Shown piece after piece: positions 47,845-57,384 of a stretch of DNA of 64,000 bases. Positions within the stretch are counted from its first letter, which is position 1. Each line of letters begins with the position of its first letter. The position numbers were made by a program, and so were the translations under genes. Source of the DNA: Mycolicibacterium sp. ND9-15 (lineage in GTDB: Bacteria > Actinomycetota > Actinomycetes > Mycobacteriales > Mycobacteriaceae). The stretch is taken from NCBI RefSeq assembly GCF_035918395.1, contig NZ_CP142362.1, positions 37,501-101,500 of the forward strand. The letters run 5' to 3'. Below the pieces are notes generated by a model, which saw nothing but the letters and a program-made list of their open reading frames with translations, was not told where the DNA came from and ran no database searches.

Positions 47845-48321
47845 TCAGGCTGCCGGCGAAGGTTCGGCGCGGTCTTGTGATTCGCTACCCGACAGGGCTT
47901 TTCGTTCGGGCACCCAGCCCACATAAGCCAGGTGGAGCCCGATCAAGCCCAACACGACATAGGCGGCCCGCCAAATCCCGACCGCCCCGATCATCTTGTC
48001 GGCTACCGAAGCGAAGCTATCGGGGAAAGCAAGCAGGTAGAGACCACGTGCCACGAGGACCCAGCCAAGCGCCGAGACGATGATCGCTGCGGCTCCCCGC
48101 CAGAACTGATGGAACGCGACGATGGCGATGCCACCCATCAGCCCGAAAGCTCCGATCACCAAGGGCCACACCCCGCTCGCCGTGAACTCTGACATTATCG
48201 CGGGCATGTCGTCAGCCCGGACGACCACCACCACCGAGAGGATCACCAGGAACGGTCCGAGGACGCGGGCGAACATCCGGGTGCGATGTTGAGACTGCTT
48301 CGGATTCTCTGTCGACCCCAT
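47845..48321 (-). CDS. Small membrane protein in a DosR-box unit with rafH
   Basis: A 158-residue protein with four to five hydrophobic segments (VLGPFLVILSVVVVV, SGVWPLVIGAFGLMGGIAIVAF, AAIIVSALGWVLVARGLYLLAF, AYVVLGLIGLHLAYVGWV) and charged ends. I do not recognise a family of known function. It lies between uvrB and rafH, same strand, 78 bases before the rafH start. One or two DosR-like boxes sit 35-70 bases upstream, so it is likely induced by hypoxia or nitric oxide together with rafH. Confidence 0.75.
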   Translation of the reverse strand: MGSTENPKQSQHRTRMFARVLGPFLVILSVVVVVRADDMPAIMSEFTASGVWPLVIGAFGLMGGIAIVAFHQFWRGAAAIIVSALGWVLVARGLYLLAFPDSFASVADKMIGAVGIWRAAYVVLGLIGLHLAYVGWVPERKALSGSESQDRAEPSPAA

Positions 48322-48356
48322 GTAGTCATGCGATCACACCATCGCTCCCAGCCCCC

Positions 48357-48392
48357 AGAGCCGAAGGTCACATCGGACCCGGACTAGGTCCT
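48357..48392 (-). promoter_or_regulatory. Two DosR-like boxes upstream of the membrane protein
   Basis: The proximal site (48371-48357) reads GTGACCTTCGGCTCT on the minus strand, sharing the GACCTTCGG core of the rafH box with three mismatches to the DosR consensus, and ends 35 bases before the ATG. The distal site (48391-48381) is the palindrome GGACCTAGTCC, a weaker match. Tandem boxes are common at DosR promoters. Confidence 0.5.
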
Positions 48393-48412
48393 TCTGCTTC
48401 CGAACGGGTGCC

Positions 48413-50563
<2,151 letters not shown>

Positions 50564-50571
50564 AATCAACC

Positions 50572-50594
50572 AGGTTAAGCGCCTGCTCCGACAA
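50572..50594 (-). promoter_or_regulatory. RecA-NDp (PafBC-type) promoter of uvrB
   Basis: Minus strand TTGTCGGAG (50594-50586), eight bases, then TAACCT (50577-50572). It differs from TTGTCRGTG-N8-TANNNT at one position. The -10 ends eight bases before the uvrB ATG. Confidence 0.68.
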
Positions 50595-50615
50595 GTTCAT
50601 TCCCGCCGCGGCGCC

Positions 50616-50621
50616 TATCCT
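50616..50621 (+). promoter_or_regulatory. -10 element (TATCCT) for the DUF402 gene
   Basis: TATCCT lies six bases before the ATC at 50628, the exact spacing expected for a leaderless mRNA starting at the first base of the coding sequence. It lies back-to-back with the uvrB damage promoter. Confidence 0.5.
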
Positions 50622-50627
50622 GGTCTC

Positions 50628-51134
50628 ATCCACGCTCCCAAACACGAGACGTTCGACCTCGTCGCCCGCACCAACACCGATCCGAAGGGCATCGTGCGGG
50701 CGGTCGACACCTACACCGTCGAACCCTGGGGTCTCTACATGGCCCGCCCGGCCCCGGGCCGGGCGCAGTTCCACTACCTGGAGTCCTGGTTGCTGCCGTC
50801 GCTTCGGCTGCGAGCGACGGTGTTCCACTTCAGCCCCGGTTACGAGCGCGACCAGGACTACTACCTCGACGTCGGCCAGTACACGCCGGGGCCGGCGGTG
50901 TGGTACTCCGAGGACCACTACCTCGACCTGGTGGTCCGCACCGGCGACGGGGCCCAACTTCACGATGTGGACGAGCTACTCACCGCGGTGCGGCACAACT
51001 TGCTGACCCCGGAGGCCGGCGAACAGGCGGTGCAGACCGCGGTGGCCGCGATCGACGGCCTGTCCCGGCACGGCTACGACCTGAACCGGTGGTCGGCTTC
51101 CCACGGTATGCCGCTGACCTGGCGTGACGAGTAG
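50628..51134 (+). CDS. DUF402-domain protein, start codon reads ATC
   Basis: A 168-residue protein syntenic with Rv1632c; the family contains RNA-binding and nucleotide phosphatase members. Family marks are HAPKHETFDL at the start, TYTVEPWGLYMARPAP, FHYLESWLLPSLRLR, the acidic DQDYYLDVGQYTPGP and DHYLDLVVRTGDG. The M. tuberculosis protein begins at the Met just before HAPKHE; here that codon is ATC, no ATG, GTG or TTG lies in frame between the uvrB promoter and it, and the next GTG (in DPKGIVRAV) would remove conserved residues. I keep the ATC as start with caution. Confidence 0.78.
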   Translation: MHAPKHETFDLVARTNTDPKGIVRAVDTYTVEPWGLYMARPAPGRAQFHYLESWLLPSLRLRATVFHFSPGYERDQDYYLDVGQYTPGPAVWYSEDHYLDLVVRTGDGAQLHDVDELLTAVRHNLLTPEAGEQAVQTAVAAIDGLSRHGYDLNRWSASHGMPLTWRDE

Positions 51135-51148
51135 GCGGCAGGGTCGGC

Positions 51149-51477
51149 ATGCCTAGCTGCCCGATGTCGAGGGGTTTCGCCGGGATTTGGCCCGCGAGCC
51201 ACCCCTGCCGCCGTCGCTGCCAGTGGCCGCCTTGGACGACGACGAGGTCAAGCGTCTCCACGACGCAATGCGGCGCGTGCTGCGCACCGCGGTCCGGCAT
51301 GGGCGGGTGCCCGACCTGCCTCGCTGGTTGACCGGCAGCCGCGACGGGCCCGACCCGGTATGTCCTCGCTGCGGCACCCGACTCGCCCGCGGCCGCATCG
51401 CCGGAAGGACATCGGTGCGGTGCCCGCACTGCCAGCAGGACCGCGGGCCACGATCGGCCGCCGCACGCCGATCTTGA
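51149..51477 (+). pseudogene. Remnant of a formamidopyrimidine-DNA glycosylase (Fpg/Nei) gene
   Basis: The start reads ATG CCT AG CTG CCC GAT GTC GAG, that is MP(E)LPDVEGFRR with one base missing from the Glu3 codon. Correcting this gives LPDVEGFRRDLA, the N-terminus of Fpg/Nei glycosylases whose Pro2 is the nucleophile, but the sequence then jumps directly to a C-terminal part with the zinc finger CPRCGTRL...CPHCQ and a helical region (DEVKRLHDAMRRVLRTAV). About 150 residues of the central domain are gone. Both lesions argue for a dead gene; a 96-residue frame from TTG 51187 could still make a zinc-finger fragment. Confidence 0.75.
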
Positions 51478-51536
51478 TTGTGATGGCGATGACCATGAAT
51501 TGGTCCGTGCAGGGACGGCCGGTACTGTCTCGTCCC

Positions 51537-52019
51537 ATGATCCCCGCCAAGCGCAATCGGACCGCCGGCGCGGCTGCAGCAGCCGTGCTGGTGGGCTCGG
51601 TGCTGGTACCCGGGGTCGCGTCGGCGCAGCCCGAAGTCCTGCACAACGTCATCTACCGGGCGCGGGCGGACGGCACCTCCCGGGGCGCGGTGGTCGCCTA
51701 CCGGATGGACGACCAGAACATCAACAGCGCGCAGCCCACACTGCTGCCCGGCCAGACATTCGAGGTCAACGCGGTGTTGGCCCACCCGGAGCTGGCGGGC
51801 ATGGAGATTTCCATCGAGTACCCCTACGGATCCAACCTGCACTGCGAGATCCTCGTCGACGACCAGGTCGTGGTCAAGGCCGATCAGTTCATCGCGCCGC
51901 GACTGTTCCGGCCGAAGGATGATCCGATGTACGGGGTGCTGCAATGCGGCGCTCCGCTGAACCTGCCGCTCGACGGGGTTACCGCTTCGACCGTCGACCC
52001 CAGCACACCGCCGGTCTAA
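51537..52019 (+). CDS. Exported protein of unknown function
   Basis: A 160-residue protein with a clear signal peptide (MIPAKRNRTAGAAAAAVLVG, cleavage after VASA at about residue 30). The mature part is beta-rich in appearance (VLHNVIYRARADG, VVAYRMDDQNINS, FEVNAVLAHPELAGMEISIEYP) with cysteines in LHCEI and LQCGA that may pair. I do not recognise the family. The ATG at 51537 is chosen because the signal peptide begins there. It is convergent with coaE with a four-base gap. Confidence 0.78.
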   Translation: MIPAKRNRTAGAAAAAVLVGSVLVPGVASAQPEVLHNVIYRARADGTSRGAVVAYRMDDQNINSAQPTLLPGQTFEVNAVLAHPELAGMEISIEYPYGSNLHCEILVDDQVVVKADQFIAPRLFRPKDDPMYGVLQCGAPLNLPLDGVTASTVDPSTPPV

Positions 52020-52023
52020 CGGC

Positions 52024-53244
52024 TCAGGGCCGCCACCCGGTGGTGTCGGCCCACTCCCATGCGCGCCGGTAGGCGTCGAGGAACCAGGGCTCCTTCGCGT
52101 CGGCGTAGGCACCTGTCGCGGTATGCCGCTCGCGGGCGACCCGTCGCTTCAGCGTGAGGTAGTCGGCCTGGACAGCCGGGTTGGCACGCACCCAGTCCAC
52201 GAACAGCAGTGCGAATTGCTGGCCCGGCCAGCCGTCCACGCGGAGATGGACGTTGGTCGGTCGACCGGGGTCCGCGGAGCAGTGAATTCGCTTGTGCCAC
52301 AGCGTCTCTTCGGTGGCATGGTCGAACTCGGCGACCGTGCTTCGGGCGTCGGGCTTGTCCACGTCGGCCGTGATCGACGTGCGCACAAAGCCGACGGCCG
52401 TGAGGGCGTCGCTCAGCTCGTCGGCGACGTCGAGCGACGCGACCGTCACCTGGACGTCGATCACGTCCTTGGCCTCCATCCCGGGCACCGCCGTGGAACC
52501 GATGTGGTCGATACGGGTGGCGCGGTGCCCACAGGCGGTGTCGAGCCGCGCCACGACGCGCCGCGCCTGGTCGGGCCATGTGGGGTCGTAAGGGACCAGC
52601 AGGGGTGCTGCGGGAGCGGGCTGGTTCTCGCGCAAGTTCTGCGCGAACGGCAGGATGCGCTCGTGCCACAAGGCGCGGGCTTTGGAGACCAGTTGACCCG
52701 CGGTACCGGAGTTGTCCAGCCAGACGTCGGCGACGGCTCGGCGCTGCTCCTCGGTGGCCTGCGCGGCGATTCGGGCCCGAGCGTCGTGTTCGGTGAAGCC
52801 GCGGTACTCGATGAGGCGTTTCACCCGCAGATCCTCGTCGGCGTGGACGATCACCACCAATGGGAACATCGGCGCCATACCGGATTCGACGAGCAACGGG
52901 ATGTCCTCGATGATCACTGGGGTTTTCGCGGACTCGAGGGCCTTCGCGATCAACTCCGACCGACGGTGCGCCACCAGAGGGTGCACGATCCCGTTGAGGG
53001 TCTGACGCTTCTCCTCGTCACTGAACGCGATCGCGGCGAGCGCCGGGCGGTTCAGCGCGCCGTCATCGCGCAGGATCTGTTCCCCGAACGCATCGACGAG
53101 CTTGGCCAGCCCTTCCGTTCCCGGCTCGACGACCTCCCGGGCGATCACGTCGCCGTCGACGACGATCCCGCCGAGTTCACCGAACGTCGCGGACACGGTT
53201 GATTTCCCGGCGCCGATACCGCCGGACAGGCCAATGCGCAACAC
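52024..53244 (-). CDS. coaE: Dephospho-CoA kinase with C-terminal GrpB/UPF0157 domain
   Basis: Final enzyme of coenzyme A synthesis. Residues 1-200 are the P-loop kinase (GGIGAGKS at 8-15, DGDVIAREV, the lid segment around LIEYRGFTEHDAR). Residues 225-400 are a GrpB/UPF0157 domain (PTWPDQARRVVARL, DHIGSTAVPGMEAKDVIDVQV), a nucleotidyltransferase-like fold fused here as in other mycobacteria; M. tuberculosis CoaE is 407 residues. The second domain's function is not settled. It follows rpsA after 54 bases. Confidence 0.96.
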   Translation of the reverse strand: MLRIGLSGGIGAGKSTVSATFGELGGIVVDGDVIAREVVEPGTEGLAKLVDAFGEQILRDDGALNRPALAAIAFSDEEKRQTLNGIVHPLVAHRRSELIAKALESAKTPVIIEDIPLLVESGMAPMFPLVVIVHADEDLRVKRLIEYRGFTEHDARARIAAQATEEQRRAVADVWLDNSGTAGQLVSKARALWHERILPFAQNLRENQPAPAAPLLVPYDPTWPDQARRVVARLDTACGHRATRIDHIGSTAVPGMEAKDVIDVQVTVASLDVADELSDALTAVGFVRTSITADVDKPDARSTVAEFDHATEETLWHKRIHCSADPGRPTNVHLRVDGWPGQQFALLFVDWVRANPAVQADYLTLKRRVARERHTATGAYADAKEPWFLDAYRRAWEWADTTGWRP

Positions 53245-53298
53245 CGCACCAGTGTGTCAGGAGGGCGCAGCGGACTGTGAAACGGGAAAGCTGACGAG

Positions 53299-54744
53299 TT
53301 AGGCGTTGCCTGCGAGCTTCTCGCGCAGCGCCGCCAACTGGGCGTCGCTGGCCAGCGAGCCGCCGGTGGACTGCTCCTCACCGCGGGAAGCGCCGTTGGC
53401 CGATGCGGACGCTTCGGCGGCGTCTGCTTCGGCAGCGGCGAACTTCTCCATCTGCGCGGTGTGCATCTTGTGCCGGCGCTCGGCCTCGGCGTAGCGGGAC
53501 TCCCACTCCTCACGCTGCTTCTCGTAACCCTCGAGCCACTCGTTGGTCTCGGAGTCGAAGCCCTCCGGAAAGATGTAGTTGCCCTGCTCGTCGTAGCTGT
53601 CGGCCATGCCGTACTTGCTCGGATCGAACTCTTCGGTGTAGTCCTCGTTGGCCTGCTTGAGGCTGAGCGAGATGCGGCGACGCTCCAGGTCGATATCGAT
53701 GACCTTGACCATCGCGTCGTCGCCGACCTGCACCACCTGATCCGGAACCTCTACGTGACGCTCGGACAGCTCGGAGATGTGCACCAGACCCTCGATACCC
53801 TCCTCGACGCGGACGAACGCACCGAACGGCACCAGCTTGGTGACCTTGCCGGGCACGATCTGGCCGATCGCATGGGTGCGGGCGAAGTGGCGCCACGGAT
53901 CTTCTTGAGTTGCCTTGAGCGACAGGGACACCCGCTCGCGGTCCATGTCGACGTCGAGCACCTCGACGGTGACCTCGTCGCCCACCGCAACCACCTCGGA
54001 CGGGTGGTCGATGTGCTTCCAGGACAACTCGGAGACGTGCACCAGGCCGTCGACGCCGCCGAGATCGACGAACGCGCCGAAGTTGACGATCGAGGACACC
54101 ACACCCTTGCGGATGGCGCCCTTGGTGAGCTGGTTGAGGAACTCGCTGCGCACCTCGGACTGGGTCTGCTCCAGCCAGGCGCGACGGCTCAGCACCACGT
54201 TGTTGCGGTTCTTGTCGAGCTCGATGATCTTGGCCTCGATCTCCTTGCCGATGTACGGCTGCAGATCACGGACGCGGCGCATCTCGACCAGCGACGCGGG
54301 CAGGAAGCCGCGCAGGCCGATGTCGAGGATCAGGCCGCCCTTGACGACCTCGATGACGGTGCCCTTGACGGCCTCGTCCTTCTCCTTGAGCCCTTCGATG
54401 GTGCCCCAGGCACGCTCGTACTGAGCGCGCTTCTTGGACAGGATCAGCCGGCCTTCCTTGTCCTCCTTGGTGAGGACCAGAGCTTCGACCTCATCACCGA
54501 CGGACACCACCTCGTTGGGGTCGACGTCGTGCTTGATGGAGAGCTCGCGGGAGGGGATGACGCCTTCGGTCTTGTAACCGATGTCGAGCAGGACCTCGTC
54601 CCGGTCAACCTTGACGATGGTCCCTTCGACGATGTCGCCATCGTTGAAGTATTTGATGGTCTTGTCGATGGCGGCGAGAAAGTCCTCGCTCGAGCCGATG
54701 TCGTTGACGGCTACTTGGGGCGAGGTGACGGAGGGACTTGGCAT
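53299..54744 (-). CDS. rpsA: 30S ribosomal protein S1
   Basis: mRNA-binding ribosomal protein, 481 residues, the same length as in M. tuberculosis. Four S1 OB-fold repeats are visible (about 34-105, 120-188, 207-277 and 292-362), each opening with GTIVKV-, GTVIEV-, GVVSSI- or GKVTKL-type strands; the C-terminal 110 residues are acidic and Ala/Ser-rich. The ATG at 54744 begins MPSPSVTSPQVAVNDIG. It is divergent from the PrsW-type gene across 195 bases. Confidence 0.97.
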   Translation of the reverse strand: MPSPSVTSPQVAVNDIGSSEDFLAAIDKTIKYFNDGDIVEGTIVKVDRDEVLLDIGYKTEGVIPSRELSIKHDVDPNEVVSVGDEVEALVLTKEDKEGRLILSKKRAQYERAWGTIEGLKEKDEAVKGTVIEVVKGGLILDIGLRGFLPASLVEMRRVRDLQPYIGKEIEAKIIELDKNRNNVVLSRRAWLEQTQSEVRSEFLNQLTKGAIRKGVVSSIVNFGAFVDLGGVDGLVHVSELSWKHIDHPSEVVAVGDEVTVEVLDVDMDRERVSLSLKATQEDPWRHFARTHAIGQIVPGKVTKLVPFGAFVRVEEGIEGLVHISELSERHVEVPDQVVQVGDDAMVKVIDIDLERRRISLSLKQANEDYTEEFDPSKYGMADSYDEQGNYIFPEGFDSETNEWLEGYEKQREEWESRYAEAERRHKMHTAQMEKFAAAEADAAEASASANGASRGEEQSTGGSLASDAQLAALREKLAGNA

Positions 54745-54927
54745 GTGGTGGGTTGCTCCGGACAGGTTTGATCGTAGGGACTGAGGACATTCGAGTTATC
54801 GGCTTCGGCGCGAGCGCCGACATCGTGTTCTGTACCCGCCGCAGAAGATCGCGAAAACCACAGACAGGTACCCGTAGAGGTTACTCGACCGGGCACATGC
54901 TGGACAAACCGGTGCCCCCGGGGCGGA

Positions 54928-54933
54928 TAGGCT
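54928..54933 (+). promoter_or_regulatory. -10 element (TAGGCT) for a leaderless prsW-type mRNA
   Basis: TAGGCT lies six bases before the GTG at 54940, predicting a transcript that starts at the start codon. Confidence 0.5.
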
Positions 54934-54939
54934 GCCCCC

Positions 54940-56103
54940 GTGGCACATCCCGGCGCCCCGCAACAGGCCTGGCTGCCTGTACCGCCGCTTCAGCGAAAAA
55001 TCCGCAGAGTCGGGGCACCGCTGGTGGTGCTCATCCTGCTCGCCACCGTCGCGGGCCTGATCATCGTGGGGCTGACCGCGCTCAACCCGGTGGGCGCCGG
55101 GATCGGGCTGGTCCTGTCGAGCCTGGCCATGGTGGTCGTGGTGCTCGCCTACATCTGGCTGGACCGTTTCGAGCCCGAGCCGCCGCGGTTGTTGATCTTC
55201 GCGTTCCTGTGGGGCGCGTCGATCGCGGTGGTGCTCTCCGTGCTCTTGGCTCTCTACCTGGAGTCATTGATCGTGACGGGCGAATCCGACGGGGTCAGCT
55301 GGGTGTCGGTCGTCGTCATTGCGCCGGTCGTCGAGGAAGCGGCCAAGGGCACGTTCCTGCTGTTCATGATGACCGGCCGGCGACGCAACGAGGTGAACTC
55401 GCTGACCGACTGCCTGGTCTACGCCGGCCTGGTCGGTGCCGGCTTCGCCTGGCTGGAGGACATCCTCTACATCGCCAGCGGCGAATCCCTCGGCGGTTCG
55501 CTGTTGACTGCTGCGTTGCGCCTCGTCATGGCACCGTTCGCGCATTCGCTGTTCACTACGTTCTTCGGTATCGGCGTGTATTTCGCGCTGCATCGCCGCG
55601 GCGCGTCGGCCAAAGCGGGGCCCCTCCTCTTGGGCTACCTCGCGGCGGTTGTCACGCACGCGCTGTGGAACGACTCGTCGCTGCTGGGCACCGGGTGGTA
55701 CTTCGGGATCTACCTGTACTGGATGATGCCGCTTTTCGGATTGGCGATCGTGCTCGGCGTGCAGAGCCGACGCCGCGAGCAGAGCACCGTCGCCGCCAAG
55801 CTGCCCGGAATGGTGCACGCGGGTTTGGTGACGCCGAACGAGGCCACCTGGCTGGGCTCTCTGCGGCATCGCAAGCAGGCGATCTCGCAGGCCACCCGCT
55901 ACGGGGGACGACCCGCGGGCAAGGCGGTCAAGCGGTTCGCCGCCCAGGTCGTCGAGTTGGCGTTCGTCCGAGACCGCATCGACCGCGGTTTCGGCGACCC
56001 GCGGGTGCAGGCACTGCTGATCGAGGAGGCCTACGCCGTGCACGCCGCCCGCGCCGCCGCTCCGGTACTTCGGGCCCTGGCCGGTCATCGCGGCGGGCCG
56101 TGA
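54940..56103 (+). CDS. PrsW-family intramembrane metalloprotease
   Basis: A 387-residue protein with eight to nine membrane helices in residues 25-265 and a soluble C-terminal region. PrsW/Abi-type active-site residues are present: Glu132-Glu133 with Lys136 (VVEEAAKGT), Glu173 (FAWLEDILY), His202 (APFAHSLFTT) and His240 (VTHALWND). B. subtilis PrsW cleaves an anti-sigma factor; the substrate here is unknown and no anti-sigma gene is adjacent. A GTG start with a leaderless-type promoter is used. Confidence 0.87.
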   Translation: MAHPGAPQQAWLPVPPLQRKIRRVGAPLVVLILLATVAGLIIVGLTALNPVGAGIGLVLSSLAMVVVVLAYIWLDRFEPEPPRLLIFAFLWGASIAVVLSVLLALYLESLIVTGESDGVSWVSVVVIAPVVEEAAKGTFLLFMMTGRRRNEVNSLTDCLVYAGLVGAGFAWLEDILYIASGESLGGSLLTAALRLVMAPFAHSLFTTFFGIGVYFALHRRGASAKAGPLLLGYLAAVVTHALWNDSSLLGTGWYFGIYLYWMMPLFGLAIVLGVQSRRREQSTVAAKLPGMVHAGLVTPNEATWLGSLRHRKQAISQATRYGGRPAGKAVKRFAAQVVELAFVRDRIDRGFGDPRVQALLIEEAYAVHAARAAAPVLRALAGHRGGP

Positions 56104-56123
56104 CCAGCTCAATGCCTAGGTTG

Positions 56124-57344
56124 CTACCCGCCGCCGGGGCGCCGGAACAACTGCCACAGCACCAGGCCGGCCTGCAGCCCAAGCGCGACCGAAATCATCG
56201 AGATGAAGGTGACGCCGAGCGCGGAGTCGCCGTCGGCGCCGAACAGCTCGGCGATTCCGATCAACCCCATCGAGCCCGGGACCAAGAGCCAGAAGCCGGG
56301 CAGGATCATGGTGATCGCCGGCGGCGCGGCGCGGCGACGGGACATCAGCAGCGCACCCACGGTGAGCACGACGCCGCCGCAGAAGCCGCTGGCGTAGCTG
56401 CCCAGCACCAGGTCGCCGAGGTACTGGGCGGTGAAGGCGGCGTAGGCGACAAGGAGCAGCCACGGCAGAAATGAAGTCGGTGGCCCGAGAAACAGCATGA
56501 CGCCGACGGCGTAGACCGCGACACCGAGCCAGGGCGCCCATGGCCCCAGCTTGTTCAGCGGCTCGGCGCTGAGACGCGACACGTCCTCGCCGAGCAGCTG
56601 GGCGGCGATGAGAATGCCGAACGCCAACTGCGCCAACTGCGCGAAACCGGCCACCAGCCGACTGGAACCCGAGATGGTGTCGCGGGAGGTGACTTCGATG
56701 ACCGCGAGGGTGATCGCGGCGCCGGGCAAGAACATCGCCAGCGGCGGGATCAGCGCCCGCAACCCGATGTGGTCGAGCCCGAGGTACTCGGCGACCGCGA
56801 TACTCACCGCAGCCACGGCGAAAGCGCTGACAACGGGCAGCAGTTGGGCCAGCACGCCGAACCGCCGCCCCACCATGGCGAAAACCCCGACCATCAGCCC
56901 GAGCACAGTGGCGCCGAGCAGATTGAGCGGTGTGGGTTCGAGCACCAGACCCAGACCGGCGCTCCACACTCCGTATCCGAGCACGGTCAACCACGGCGCG
57001 AACCGCGGCGGCGAGGCCAGGATGCGGTCCAGTTCGGCGTCGCCGTCTTTGGGGTCGACCGCCCCGCGCATCGCTTTGGAAACCAATCGCGCCAACGGAA
57101 ACGCCTGGTCGAAGCGCACGTCGCGGTCCAGGTGCGCCGACTTCACGGTCGTGCCCGAGCCGGCCGCCGGGCCCACCACCTGCACGGTGTTGGGTAACGC
57201 GATGACTTCGTTGGGAACGCCGTACGCCGCGGAGGCACGGCCCAGCATCTGCCGGATCAAGGTCACGGGGTAGTTGGCCGCGGCCATGGCCGCACCCAGT
57301 CGGGCCAGGAACCGGATCTCGTGGTCGGTGGTCAAGTCGTCCAT
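56124..57344 (-). CDS. ThrE-type threonine/serine exporter
   Basis: A 406-residue transporter of the ThrE family, in which the two halves (DUF1212 and DUF3815) are fused in one chain. The N-terminal about 125 residues form the amphipathic hydrolase-like region (EIRFLARLGAAMAAANYPVT), followed by ten membrane helices. In Corynebacterium ThrE exports threonine and serine. The ATG at 57344 is preferred; GTGs at 57347 and 57353 are alternatives and no strong ribosome site separates them. It follows polA after 40 bases, same strand. Confidence 0.87.
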   Translation of the reverse strand: MDDLTTDHEIRFLARLGAAMAAANYPVTLIRQMLGRASAAYGVPNEVIALPNTVQVVGPAAGSGTTVKSAHLDRDVRFDQAFPLARLVSKAMRGAVDPKDGDAELDRILASPPRFAPWLTVLGYGVWSAGLGLVLEPTPLNLLGATVLGLMVGVFAMVGRRFGVLAQLLPVVSAFAVAAVSIAVAEYLGLDHIGLRALIPPLAMFLPGAAITLAVIEVTSRDTISGSSRLVAGFAQLAQLAFGILIAAQLLGEDVSRLSAEPLNKLGPWAPWLGVAVYAVGVMLFLGPPTSFLPWLLLVAYAAFTAQYLGDLVLGSYASGFCGGVVLTVGALLMSRRRAAPPAITMILPGFWLLVPGSMGLIGIAELFGADGDSALGVTFISMISVALGLQAGLVLWQLFRRPGGG

Positions 57345-57384
57345 CACAAGCACCCGTGTCGGACCGTACCCGAGTGCCGGCTCG

